Source of the DNA: Xanthobacteraceae bacterium
GTDB lineage: Bacteria; Pseudomonadota; Alphaproteobacteria; Rhizobiales; Xanthobacteraceae
Direction of reading: 5' to 3'
DNA: 64,000 nucleotides
Assembly: GCA_022844485.1 (NCBI GenBank)
Contig: JALHLQ010000007.1
Coordinates: 64,770 to 128,769, forward strand
Made by a program: the position numbers and the translations under genes. Within the stretch, counting starts at the first letter, position 1; every line of letters begins with the position of its first letter. Positions 25,400 to 33,784 of the stretch are shown here, one piece after another. Under the pieces are notes generated by a model. That model was given only the letters and a program-made list of their open reading frames with translations. It did not search any database and was not told the origin of the DNA.

Positions 25400-26982
25400 C
25401 CCTATGGATCAGAGGACTGGCAGGGGCAGCCGCTGCCGCTTTCGTCCTCATCGGCGCGGACGCGCAGGCGCAGCAGCCGAAGCGCGGCGGGACGCTCAAT
25501 TTCGCCATCAGCGCCGAGACGCCGCATTACGATTGTCACGGCAGCGACACCTACGCGACGCTGCATTTCGCGGCGCCGTTCTACTCGACGCTGATGCGGT
25601 TCAACCTGAGCAAATTCCCCGCGGTCGAGGGAGATCTTGCCGAATCCTGGACCGTGGCTCCGGACTTGATGACCTACACCTTCAAGATCCGCTCCGGCGT
25701 CAAATTCCATGACGGACAGCCGCTGACCTCGGCGGACGTGAAGGCGACCTATGAGCGGCTGCGCAATCCCCCGCAAGGCGTCATCTCGACCCGCAAGGCG
25801 ACGTTCTCCGACATCGGCTCGATCGAGACTCCCGATCCGCAAACCGTCGTCTTCAAGATGAAGGCCGTTAATGCGGCGATGATGGAGCACTTCGCATCCC
25901 CCTGGAACTGCATCTATTCCGCCAAGGTTCTGGCGGAGGATCCGAACGCGCCCCGCGCCAAGATCAACGGCACCGGCCCGTTCATCTTCGGCGAGCATGT
26001 CAAAGGCAGTCACGTCTCCGGCAAACGCAACGAGGCCTATTTCCGCAAGGGTCTCCCCTATCTCGACGGCTTCCGCGGCGTGTTCATGCTGCAGGCCGCC
26101 GCCATGCTGAATGCGCTGCAGGGCGGGCAGGTGCTTGCCGAATTCCGCGGCATATCGCCGGCGGAACGCGACCGGCTCGTCCAGGCGATGGGCGACAAGA
26201 TCCGCATCGAGGAGTCGAGCTGGACGCTCAACCTGCTCGTCCTCTTCAACACCGAGAAGAAGCCCTTCGACGACGTTCGCGTGCGGCGCGCGCTGTTGAT
26301 GGCGATCGATCGCTGGGGCGGAAGCCAGGGCCTCTCGCGCATCTCCACCTTGCGTTCGGTGGGCGGCGTCATCCGCCCCGGCTCGCCGTTCGCGACGCCC
26401 GAGGCGGAGCTGGTGAAGCTTCCGGGATTCTCGAAGGACATCAAGGCGTCCCGCGAGCAGGCCAAGAAACTGCTGGCGGAAGCCGGCGTGCCGAACCTCA
26501 CCTTCACGCTGCACAACCGAAACCTCGCAATGCCCTACACGCCGGCCGGAATCTTCCTCGTCGACCAATGGCGGCAGATCGGGGTGAACGTCGAGCATAA
26601 GCAATTCGACACGGCGCCATATCTCGCCGGCATGTCGAGCGGCAATTTCGAAGTGGCGATCGACTTCTCCAACCTGTTCATGGACGATTCGAGCCTCGGG
26701 CTCGCCAAGTACCTGTCGTTCGATCGCGCGCCGGAGAACCGCTCGCGCTCGGTCGACCGGGAGCTCGACGGGCTCTACGACAAGCATCTGCGCGAACGCG
26801 ACCCGAAGAAGCGCCGGGAGATGATCCAGGCCTTCGAAAAGCGGCTGTTCGAGCAAGGATACCAGCAGCCGATCCTGTGGTGGCATCGCATCGTCCCGAC
26901 CCACAAGGCGGTCATGGGATGGAAGATGTCGCCGAGCCACAATCTCGGGCAGGACCTCGCCGAGGTCTGGCTCAACCAGTAA
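25396..26982 (+). CDS. Dipeptide/oligopeptide ABC transporter, substrate-binding protein
   Basis: A 528-residue periplasmic protein of SBP family 5. The start at 25396 is fixed by GGGAGGA at 25384-25390 and by a signal peptide that begins there ([19 protein letters not shown]). The mature part opens with [10 protein letters not shown], a family signature, and has [17 protein letters not shown]. Ligand specificity (peptide, opine, nickel or other) cannot be told. Unusually the binding protein follows the ATPase gene and precedes the permeases, with a strong hairpin downstream. Confidence 0.92.
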   Translation: MTLWIRGLAGAAAAAFVLIGADAQAQQPKRGGTLNFAISAETPHYDCHGSDTYATLHFAAPFYSTLMRFNLSKFPAVEGDLAESWTVAPDLMTYTFKIRSGVKFHDGQPLTSADVKATYERLRNPPQGVISTRKATFSDIGSIETPDPQTVVFKMKAVNAAMMEHFASPWNCIYSAKVLAEDPNAPRAKINGTGPFIFGEHVKGSHVSGKRNEAYFRKGLPYLDGFRGVFMLQAAAMLNALQGGQVLAEFRGISPAERDRLVQAMGDKIRIEESSWTLNLLVLFNTEKKPFDDVRVRRALLMAIDRWGGSQGLSRISTLRSVGGVIRPGSPFATPEAELVKLPGFSKDIKASREQAKKLLAEAGVPNLTFTLHNRNLAMPYTPAGIFLVDQWRQIGVNVEHKQFDTAPYLAGMSSGNFEVAIDFSNLFMDDSSLGLAKYLSFDRAPENRSRSVDRELDGLYDKHLRERDPKKRREMIQAFEKRLFEQGYQQPILWWHRIVPTHKAVMGWKMSPSHNLGQDLAEVWLNQ

Positions 26983-26991
26983 GCAAAGACC

Positions 26992-27020
26992 GGCGGCCCG
27001 GCCGAGAATGCCGGGCCGCC
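26992..27020 (+). terminator. Intercistronic hairpin between binding protein and permease
   Basis: GGCGGCCCGGC and GCCGGGCCGCC form a perfect 11-bp stem with a 7-base loop, followed by TCTTTCC. It is probably a partial terminator or an mRNA-stabilising hairpin that sets high binding-protein expression relative to the permeases. Confidence 0.65.
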
Positions 27021-27040
27021 TCTTTCCGGATCACGCGCTC

Positions 27041-27994
27041 ATGCTCCGCTACGCGATCAATCGCCTGCTGCTGATGATCCCGACCCTGATCGGGGTCGCG
27101 GTGCTCGTGTTCTTCATGCTCCGCGTGGTGCCGGGCGACGTGGTGGAAGTGAAGCTGCGCGGCGACGGGGGATCGGTCTCGCAGGAGACGATCGAGATGG
27201 AGCGCAAGCGGCTCGGGCTCGACAAGCCGCTGGTCTATCAATTCGGCGACTGGATGGTCGGCCTCGCGACGCTCGACCTCGGCACGTCGATGTGGACCGA
27301 CCGTCCGGTGGTCGAGGAGATCGCGACGCGGCTCGAGCTGTCGATGCAGGTCGCGATCATGGCGACGATCTTCGCCGTGCTCTTGGCCTTGCCGCTCGGC
27401 ACGACGGCGGCGCTGATGCGCGACACCTGGGTCGACTATGTCGTGAGGATCATCACGATCGGCGGATTGTCGATCCCATCCTTCTGGTTCGGCATGCTGA
27501 TCATGATGATGCTGCTCGGGCTCTTCAACTGGCTGCCGCCGATCACCTTCACCCCCTTCTATGAAGACCCTATCGCCAATATGACCCAGCTGATCTGGCC
27601 GGCGCTGGCCGTCGGCTACCGCTATTGCGCGGTGGTGGCGCGGATGATCCGCTCGTCTCTGCTTGAAGTTCTACATGAAGATTATGTGCGCACCGCGCGC
27701 GCCAAGGGCGTCTACGAAAAGCTGGTGATCTCGCGGCACGCGCTGCGGAACGCTTTGCTCCCGGCCATCACCGTGATCGGCATCGAGTTCGCGTTTCTGA
27801 TCGGCGGCCTCGTGGTCACCGAGCAGGTGTTCAACCTGAACGGCATCGGCAAGCTGTTCGTGCAAAGCGTGTCACGCAACGACTTCACGCTGATCCAGGG
27901 CATGGTGATGCTGATCGCCGTGATCTACGTGTTCGTCAACCTGGTTGTCGACCTGCTTTATGCCGTGTTCGATCCGCGCATCCGGTACGGCTGA
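27041..27994 (+). CDS. Dipeptide/oligopeptide ABC transporter permease (DppB family)
   Basis: A 317-residue permease with an N-terminal helix MLRYAINRLLLMIPTLIGVA, the classic DppB/OppB start, and about six membrane segments. The coupling loop VRTARAKGVYEKLVISRHALRN is present near residue 210. The ATG at 27041 is chosen because it places the first helix at the terminus; upstream in-frame sequence is part of the intercistronic hairpin. Confidence 0.93.
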   Translation: MLRYAINRLLLMIPTLIGVAVLVFFMLRVVPGDVVEVKLRGDGGSVSQETIEMERKRLGLDKPLVYQFGDWMVGLATLDLGTSMWTDRPVVEEIATRLELSMQVAIMATIFAVLLALPLGTTAALMRDTWVDYVVRIITIGGLSIPSFWFGMLIMMMLLGLFNWLPPITFTPFYEDPIANMTQLIWPALAVGYRYCAVVARMIRSSLLEVLHEDYVRTARAKGVYEKLVISRHALRNALLPAITVIGIEFAFLIGGLVVTEQVFNLNGIGKLFVQSVSRNDFTLIQGMVMLIAVIYVFVNLVVDLLYAVFDPRIRYG

Positions 27995-27997
27995 TCC

Positions 27998-28894
27998 ATG
28001 AGCACCGCAACGCCAGCCGCGCCGGCCGCCGCCCTCCCCGCGAGACGCAGCGTGGTCGCGGAATTTTCCCGCCAGCAGCCGCTGGGTGCGGTCAGCCTGG
28101 CGATCATCGTCATCATGATGCTGGCCGGCATTTTTTCCGGCTATGTCGCCCCCTATGATCCGCTCCATATCGACTTCGCGTCGATCCTGGCGCCGCCGTC
28201 GCTCGATCACTGGTTCGGCACCGACGCCTACGGACGCGACATCCTGTCCCGGGTCATTCACGGCTCGCGCACGGCGCTGGTGATCGGCTTCCTGTCCTCG
28301 TTTTTCGGATCGAGCATCGGTGCCGTCCTGGGAATCGCCTCGGCTTATTTCGGCGGACGCGTCGACAACGCCATTCAGCGTTTCGTCGACGTGTTGCTGG
28401 CATTCCCGATCATCGTGCTCGCGCTCGTCGTGGTCGCCGCCATGCGCAAGATATCGTTCGCGGGAATCGACGTGAACCTCGTCTTCGCCATCGCCATCCC
28501 GATCGTCCCGCGCGTGGCACGCGTCGTCCGCGCCGCGGCGCTGTCGATCAACGTGATGCCCTACATCGACGCCGCCCGCGCCGCAGGATACTCGGATCAG
28601 CGCATCATCTTCCGGCACATGGCGCCGAACGTGGTCGCGCCCTACCTGATCATGTTCACCGCCTTCATCGCGCAAGCGATCCTGCTCGAGGCCTCGCTGT
28701 CGTTCCTTGGGCTCGGGGTCACCGAACCGACGCCCGCCTGGGGCCTGATGCTGTCGGGCAATGCCGCCGATTTCTACCGTGAGGCGCCGTGGATGATTCT
28801 CTTCCCCGGAGCGGCGATCAGTCTTGCGGTCTTTGCCTTCAATCTCTTCGGCGACAGCCTTCGCGACTATCTCGACCCCCGCTTCAAGGTTTAG
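27998..28894 (+). CDS. Dipeptide/oligopeptide ABC transporter permease (DppC family)
   Basis: A 298-residue second permease of the importer. The OppC N-terminal domain is followed by HWFGTDAYGRDILSRVIHG, a near-invariant DppC motif, and a coupling loop DAARAAGYSDQRIIFRHMAPN near residue 190. It starts 3 bases after dppB and is the last gene of the four-gene importer operon. Confidence 0.93.
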   Translation: MSTATPAAPAAALPARRSVVAEFSRQQPLGAVSLAIIVIMMLAGIFSGYVAPYDPLHIDFASILAPPSLDHWFGTDAYGRDILSRVIHGSRTALVIGFLSSFFGSSIGAVLGIASAYFGGRVDNAIQRFVDVLLAFPIIVLALVVVAAMRKISFAGIDVNLVFAIAIPIVPRVARVVRAAALSINVMPYIDAARAAGYSDQRIIFRHMAPNVVAPYLIMFTAFIAQAILLEASLSFLGLGVTEPTPAWGLMLSGNAADFYREAPWMILFPGAAISLAVFAFNLFGDSLRDYLDPRFKV

Positions 28895-28972
28895 CTCCGG
28901 CTCGTTTTGTCCACATCCAGCCGCAATCGTCTGCGAATCGGCTATGCTTTCCGCATGGTCGGGGAGAGGCAC

Positions 28973-29332
28973 ATGCATCTGGTTCGCACCGCCCGTTCGG
29001 TGATGGAGAAGGTCGCGCGCAACAACGAGACGGGCGGCTCGCCCATTCACTCCGCGCTGCTCGCCTCGCAGTTATACGAGGCATTGCGGCGCGAAATGCG
29101 GGCGACGCCGCGGCATGACGCAGCCAGAGTGGGGCTCTTGGCGGCGGCCATCGACCAGTGCCGGCGCGCAGCCGAATTCACGACCAAGCCGCGGATCATC
29201 GAAGCGGAACTGCGAACGGTGCTGGACATGCTGGAGCGTGCGGCGGGCATGTCGCGAACGGCGCTGGAGGCGAGCCGCGCCGCGCTGCGGGCACGCTTCA
29301 CCGTGATCGAAGGCGGGCTCGGTTCGCGTTGA
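28973..29332 (+). CDS. Hypothetical protein, helical
   Basis: A 119-residue, mostly helical, charged protein with no recognised domain. GGGGAGAGG ends 4 bases before the ATG at 28973 and strongly supports this start, although the frame is open to an upstream TTG. It lies 78 bases after the permease operon on the same strand and may be read through. It is convergent with the transglutaminase-like peptidase. Confidence 0.62.
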   Translation: MHLVRTARSVMEKVARNNETGGSPIHSALLASQLYEALRREMRATPRHDAARVGLLAAAIDQCRRAAEFTTKPRIIEAELRTVLDMLERAAGMSRTALEASRAALRARFTVIEGGLGSR

Positions 29333-29371
29333 ACGGAGGGCGAGGTCAGAAGGCCTCCTGCCCCCGCGATC

Positions 29372-30190
29372 TCAATGGATCGGACCAGGAGCCTGGGCTG
29401 GCAGCGACGCGCTGGCGCGCGTGTACGCAATGACCCCGCCCTCATCGAGCGTGAACAACGGCGTGTAGTTCGGGATCGAACCTTGTTCGACCAGCAGGAA
29501 CCTTCGATTGTCGAGGACCAGCCATCGCCCGTCCAGGCGCACGCTCAACACCGCATGATCGATATTGCGCGCGGTATCCCGGACGATGTCGAGTTTCAAA
29601 TCAGCCGGCTGGATGCCTGCGTGGCGAAGCGCGACATATTTCGCGATCGCATAATCCTCGCAGTCGCCGGTCCCCGCCGCAAAGGTGGAAAGCGGAGCCG
29701 ACCAGACGTCTTCGCTGCCATGACGGCGCTCGTCGCTGACCGGGCGGACCGCCAGATTGATCGCACGGTTTATGTCGCCGAGGAGGGCGCGGCCGTGGTG
29801 CATCCGGGCATTGTCGATAATGGCAATGAACCGCGCCACATGCGGAGCGCACTGCCGCATGTCTTGACGGCATTGCGTGATCGTTGCGGTGTCCGCGTGG
29901 ATGTCGGCGTTGAGGGCCTGCCACTTTCGCGCCAGTCCGCCGGCGGTCACGCGATGAGCGATCAGCTCCGCATCGCGCGGGTTCGACGGGATCGGATCCA
30001 AACGGGCAGTGGCTTGAAGCTCCCGTCCGGAGGGTGCGGCGTGAACGGCGGCGTCCGTGCCCGGCCCGTTGCTCACGGATGCGGCCGAAGAGCCTGCAAG
30101 GGCAAGCGTCGCGAAGCCCAGCACCCAATACCGGGCGCCATACCCAAGACACGTTACCAAGCGGCCACTCACGATACCCATCCGTCCCAC
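29372..30190 (-). CDS. Transglutaminase-like cysteine peptidase (BTLCP / LapG-type)
   Basis: A 272-residue exported protein of the bacterial transglutaminase-like cysteine proteinase family, to which LapG belongs. A hydrophobic signal segment lies at about residues 19-37. The catalytic triad is clear: C177 in TGDCEDYA, H212 in DHAVL and D227 in LVLDNR. LapG periplasmically cleaves large RTX adhesins under c-di-GMP control; here no LapD partner is adjacent, but an RTX exoprotein gene lies 3.6 kb away. Many rhizobial BTLCPs are not tied to adhesins, so the role is open. Confidence 0.85.
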   Translation of the reverse strand: MGRMGIVSGRLVTCLGYGARYWVLGFATLALAGSSAASVSNGPGTDAAVHAAPSGRELQATARLDPIPSNPRDAELIAHRVTAGGLARKWQALNADIHADTATITQCRQDMRQCAPHVARFIAIIDNARMHHGRALLGDINRAINLAVRPVSDERRHGSEDVWSAPLSTFAAGTGDCEDYAIAKYVALRHAGIQPADLKLDIVRDTARNIDHAVLSVRLDGRWLVLDNRRFLLVEQGSIPNYTPLFTLDEGGVIAYTRASASLPAQAPGPIH

Positions 30191-30474
30191 TGAGCGCAGG
30201 CTGACGCCCGGATCAGGGTCCGACTTTGCGTCCGGACTGCTTCCGCCGGATTAAGGGCCTGCGCAGTGCAGGCCGGTCTTCCTCGCGATGATGAACGGCG
30301 TCTGAATCAAAACTCTAAAATCGGACCCTGGTTCCCCGTCCCCGGGGATAGGCCTCCCGGATGCGCCGAGGATGTCGTCGGATCGCGGGACCCCAAGCCC
30401 GTAAATTGACTGCATGTTGTGCTTTCGCGATGATCCGCGCCCGAACGGGACGGCGTCAGAGCGCATCACATCCG

Positions 30475-32724
30475 ATGGGGGCAAAGTCCCCGCATCCGGG
30501 GGCATTCGTGCAGCGAAACTTGTTGGTAAGCATGCGCAGCGACCTCGTCGGCGGGCTCGTCGCCTCGGCGGCGGCCATTCCGCTTGCCATGGGCTTTGGG
30601 ATGTTCGCCTTCGTCGCGCTCGGCGACGAATATTTCGCGCTCGGCGCGGTGGCCGGCCTGTACACGTCCTTTTTCGTGGGGCTCGTCTGCGTGCTGCTCG
30701 GCGACAAGTCGGGGACGATCTACGCGCCGCGGGTGGAGACCACATTCTTCATCGGCGTGCTGCTTTATACGCTGCTCCATTCCAGCAGCCAGTTCAGCAC
30801 CGGCGCCAGCGTCACGCTGGTCCTTGCGACCATTTTCGCCATCATGGTTCTCGGCGGGCTGTTTCAGGTCCTGTTCGGCTTGCTGAAACTCGGAACGCTG
30901 ATCAAGTTCGCGCCGCATCCGGTGATGGCGGGATTTCAGAACGCGGCCGCGCTCCTGCTCTTGCTGGTGCAGTTGGGAAACGTGCTTGGGTTCGACCGGA
31001 GCCGGCCCTTTGCCGAGGCGATCGGCAATCTCGGCGCGGCCAAGCCGATGAGCGTTGTCATCGCGCTCGTGGTGTTCTGGGTGATGTGGAAGGGGCCGCG
31101 ATGGCTGCCACGCGTCCCCACCGTCGTTCTCGGATTGGCCGCGGGTACGCTGGCCTATTATGCCGTCATTGCCGCCGGTTTCCCGAACAGCGTCGGACCC
31201 ACGGTCGGCAAGATGTCCGCCGTCGCATTCACGCCCCTTGTCTCCTGGGACGTCCGCGAGCTTTGGGCCCAGCTCGCCGGCTTGAACATCTGGCTCACGA
31301 TCCTCGGCGGCGCGCTGGCGCTTGCGATCATTGCTTCGATCGACTCGCTCTTGTGCGCGAAATCGCTGACCCATGCCGGTCAGCCCGGCACCGACGGCAA
31401 TACCCTCCTGATCAGGCTCGGGATCGGAAATGCCGTTTCCGCCTCCTGCGGCGGCATCACCAGCGGGCTCAATCCCGGAGCCACGCACATCAGCCAGGAG
31501 TTCGGTGCGCGCACGCCGCTTGCGGTCCTTGTCACCGCGACGCTGATCCTGCTGGGCGCCACCGTGCTCTTCCCCGTCGTGTCGTATCTCCCGCGGGTGG
31601 CGATCTCGGCCGTGATCATGGTGATCGCGGTCGAGCACGTGGACCTATGGACCGTCCGGCTGATCAGGAACTTCGCCACCAGCTCGGCTACGTATCGCCG
31701 GACCATGGCGACCGAGCTCGCCGTGGTCCTGCTCGTGGCGACGCTCGCGATCACCGTCAACATCATCCTCGCGGTTTTTCTCGGCGTGGCGATCGCGGTC
31801 ATTCTTTTCCTGGTTCGCATGAGCCGCTCCACGATCCGCCGGCTCTACCGCGGCGACGTCGTGCAGTCGCGCAAGTCCCGCAACCTGCACGAGGCGAGGA
31901 CGCTGGAAAAGGGCGCCGCGTCCATCCTGGTGCTGGAATTGCAAGGGGCCTTGTTCTTCGGCAGCGCGGAGAAGCTGGCGTCGGAAATCCAGGCCCAGCT
32001 CAAGCGGGAGACGCGCTATGTGATCCTCGACCTGCGCCGCGTCACCGAGATCGACAGCACCGGATCGCAGATCCTGAACGAAATCCACGAAGCCCTGCAT
32101 GCGAGGGGGATCCGGCTCGGGATTGCCGTTCCGTCCCATGCCGAGGTTTTCGCCAAGCTCAAAGACTTCGGCGTGCTGGATACCGTCAAGGGCGAGGCGC
32201 TTTTCCCGGATGTGGACCGGGCGCTCGAATGGGCGGAGGATACCTGCATCCGCACAACCGCGGGAGCGCGCCCCGAAGAACGCGAGCTGCCGCTCGATCA
32301 GGTCAGTCTGCTCAGCGGCTTCACCGCCAGCGAAATCGAAGCCGTCGCCCAGCACCTCGTTCGCATTGAATACCGGGGCGGAACGCTGGTGTTCAAGGAA
32401 GGCTCGCCCGGAGACGAGCTGTTCATGATCACGCGCGGCACAGCCAGCGCGCTCCTGGCGGAAGACAAAGGCGGACAAATCAGACTGGTGACGTTCGCCG
32501 CCGGCACCGTCTTCGGCGAACTTGCGATCCTGGATGAAGGCCTGCGTTCGGCGTCGATCACCGCCGACGGCGATCTGGTCTGCTATGTGATGAAAAAACA
32601 GAGCTTTCTCGCCATGGCCGAACACAATCCGGCGATCGCGATCAAACTGCTGCGCAATCTCGGACGCGAGTTGAGCGGGCGTCTTCGACGCGCAAACCGG
32701 ACCATCAACCAGCTCGAGTCCTGA
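30475..32724 (+). CDS. SulP-family anion transporter with STAS and cyclic-nucleotide-binding domains
   Basis: A 749-residue inner-membrane protein. The SulP transport domain (about 20-450, ten or more membrane segments, including SDLVGGLVASAAAIPLAMGFG) is followed by a STAS domain (about 480-580) and a C-terminal cNMP-binding domain (about 615-740) with FGELAILDEGLRSASI, the phosphate-binding cassette with its Arg. Such fusions suggest bicarbonate, sulfate or other anion transport gated by cAMP. The start is uncertain; the ATG at 30475 is used, but the frame is open to 30361. Stands alone on its strand. Confidence 0.88.
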   Translation: MGAKSPHPGAFVQRNLLVSMRSDLVGGLVASAAAIPLAMGFGMFAFVALGDEYFALGAVAGLYTSFFVGLVCVLLGDKSGTIYAPRVETTFFIGVLLYTLLHSSSQFSTGASVTLVLATIFAIMVLGGLFQVLFGLLKLGTLIKFAPHPVMAGFQNAAALLLLLVQLGNVLGFDRSRPFAEAIGNLGAAKPMSVVIALVVFWVMWKGPRWLPRVPTVVLGLAAGTLAYYAVIAAGFPNSVGPTVGKMSAVAFTPLVSWDVRELWAQLAGLNIWLTILGGALALAIIASIDSLLCAKSLTHAGQPGTDGNTLLIRLGIGNAVSASCGGITSGLNPGATHISQEFGARTPLAVLVTATLILLGATVLFPVVSYLPRVAISAVIMVIAVEHVDLWTVRLIRNFATSSATYRRTMATELAVVLLVATLAITVNIILAVFLGVAIAVILFLVRMSRSTIRRLYRGDVVQSRKSRNLHEARTLEKGAASILVLELQGALFFGSAEKLASEIQAQLKRETRYVILDLRRVTEIDSTGSQILNEIHEALHARGIRLGIAVPSHAEVFAKLKDFGVLDTVKGEALFPDVDRALEWAEDTCIRTTAGARPEERELPLDQVSLLSGFTASEIEAVAQHLVRIEYRGGTLVFKEGSPGDELFMITRGTASALLAEDKGGQIRLVTFAAGTVFGELAILDEGLRSASITADGDLVCYVMKKQSFLAMAEHNPAIAIKLLRNLGRELSGRLRRANRTINQLES

Positions 32725-32740
32725 CCTCGCCGGCGGGTCT

Positions 32741-33577
32741 TCAGATCCTGACCGTCTCGCCTTCCCTTGCGACCAGCGTTCCCGGGCGCGCGGCGGCGGC
32801 CTCCTTGGCGATCGTGTCCATGAACTGATCATTGTGGTCGGGATCGTGGTGAAACAGGCATAGCGTCTTCGCGCGAGCGGCATCGGCGAGGCGCACGCCG
32901 CGCTCCCAGGTCGAATGGCCCCAGCCGGCGCGCGAGGCGAGCTCGCGTTCGGTGTAGGTCGCATCGTAGATCAGCAGGTCGGCCCGCGCGCTGATCGACA
33001 CGAGCTGCGGGTCGGGCTCTGGCCCGGTCGCCTCCAGGTCGCTCAGATAGACGACCGCACGGCCGGCGTATTCCACGCGATAGCCGGTCGCGCCGTCGGG
33101 ATGATCGAGCGCGACAGTCTTGATCTCGATTCCGGGATCGAACTTGAGCGTCTCGCCGTGGTGGAAATCATGGAACGAGACCTTCGATTTGAAAGCCTCG
33201 ATGTTCAGCGGAAAGATCGGCGGGCTGAGGATGGTTCTGATGACGGCCTCGATATGCGTGGTCGGACGAAGATGGCCGGCCCAAATCCGAATCTCGTTCC
33301 TTTCGCCGAAGAAGGGCGCGAAAAACGGGATTCCGATCACATGATCGAGGTGACAGTGGCTGAGAAAAATGTCGGCCTCGATTTGATCGAAACGCTTGAG
33401 CAGATCGTTTCCAAGCGGCCGCAGGCCGGTTCCGCCGTCGAAAATCAGGGTTCGCGAACCGCAGCGCACCTCAAGGCAGGGGGTGTTGCCGCCATAGCGG
33501 ACGGTCTCAGGCCCCGGGCAGGCGATACTGCCACGGACGCCCCAAAAGCGGACTGCGATGGATGACGGCGATTGCAT
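32741..33577 (-). CDS. Metallo-beta-lactamase-fold hydrolase
   Basis: A 278-residue MBL-fold metal-dependent hydrolase resembling the RNase Z/PhnP and class II cAMP phosphodiesterase branches. The metal-binding motif is HCHLDH at residues 74-79, with a downstream His after SRAGWGHST and a terminal His in FHHDPDH. FWGVRGSIACPGP near the N-terminus is typical of a bacterial clade of unknown substrate. It is convergent with the SulP-cNMP gene. A cyclic-nucleotide phosphodiesterase role would fit the context but is only inference. Confidence 0.83.
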   Translation of the reverse strand: MQSPSSIAVRFWGVRGSIACPGPETVRYGGNTPCLEVRCGSRTLIFDGGTGLRPLGNDLLKRFDQIEADIFLSHCHLDHVIGIPFFAPFFGERNEIRIWAGHLRPTTHIEAVIRTILSPPIFPLNIEAFKSKVSFHDFHHGETLKFDPGIEIKTVALDHPDGATGYRVEYAGRAVVYLSDLEATGPEPDPQLVSISARADLLIYDATYTERELASRAGWGHSTWERGVRLADAARAKTLCLFHHDPDHNDQFMDTIAKEAAAARPGTLVAREGETVRI

Positions 33578-33784
33578 GTTGCGAGCTCAAGAAATCGAAC
33601 GGGGCGGATGAATGCAAGCTTGCGGTCGCGCGGAATTCCTGAGCGGGGCAAACAAGCGAAGGCGTTCTCGAGGCGGGTGACCAGCGGCGGCGCATTCGCC
33701 CTTTGTGGCGAATGGTTGACAACTTCTAAACATTAGCGCCAAGTAAATGCCAAGGTCGATGCATCACTTAGCAGGGGGGCTAAG

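Noticed and set aside
27872..29050. 392-residue minus-strand frame opposite the DppC permease
   Set aside because: Shadow of the permease gene; the product is a low-complexity charged sequence.
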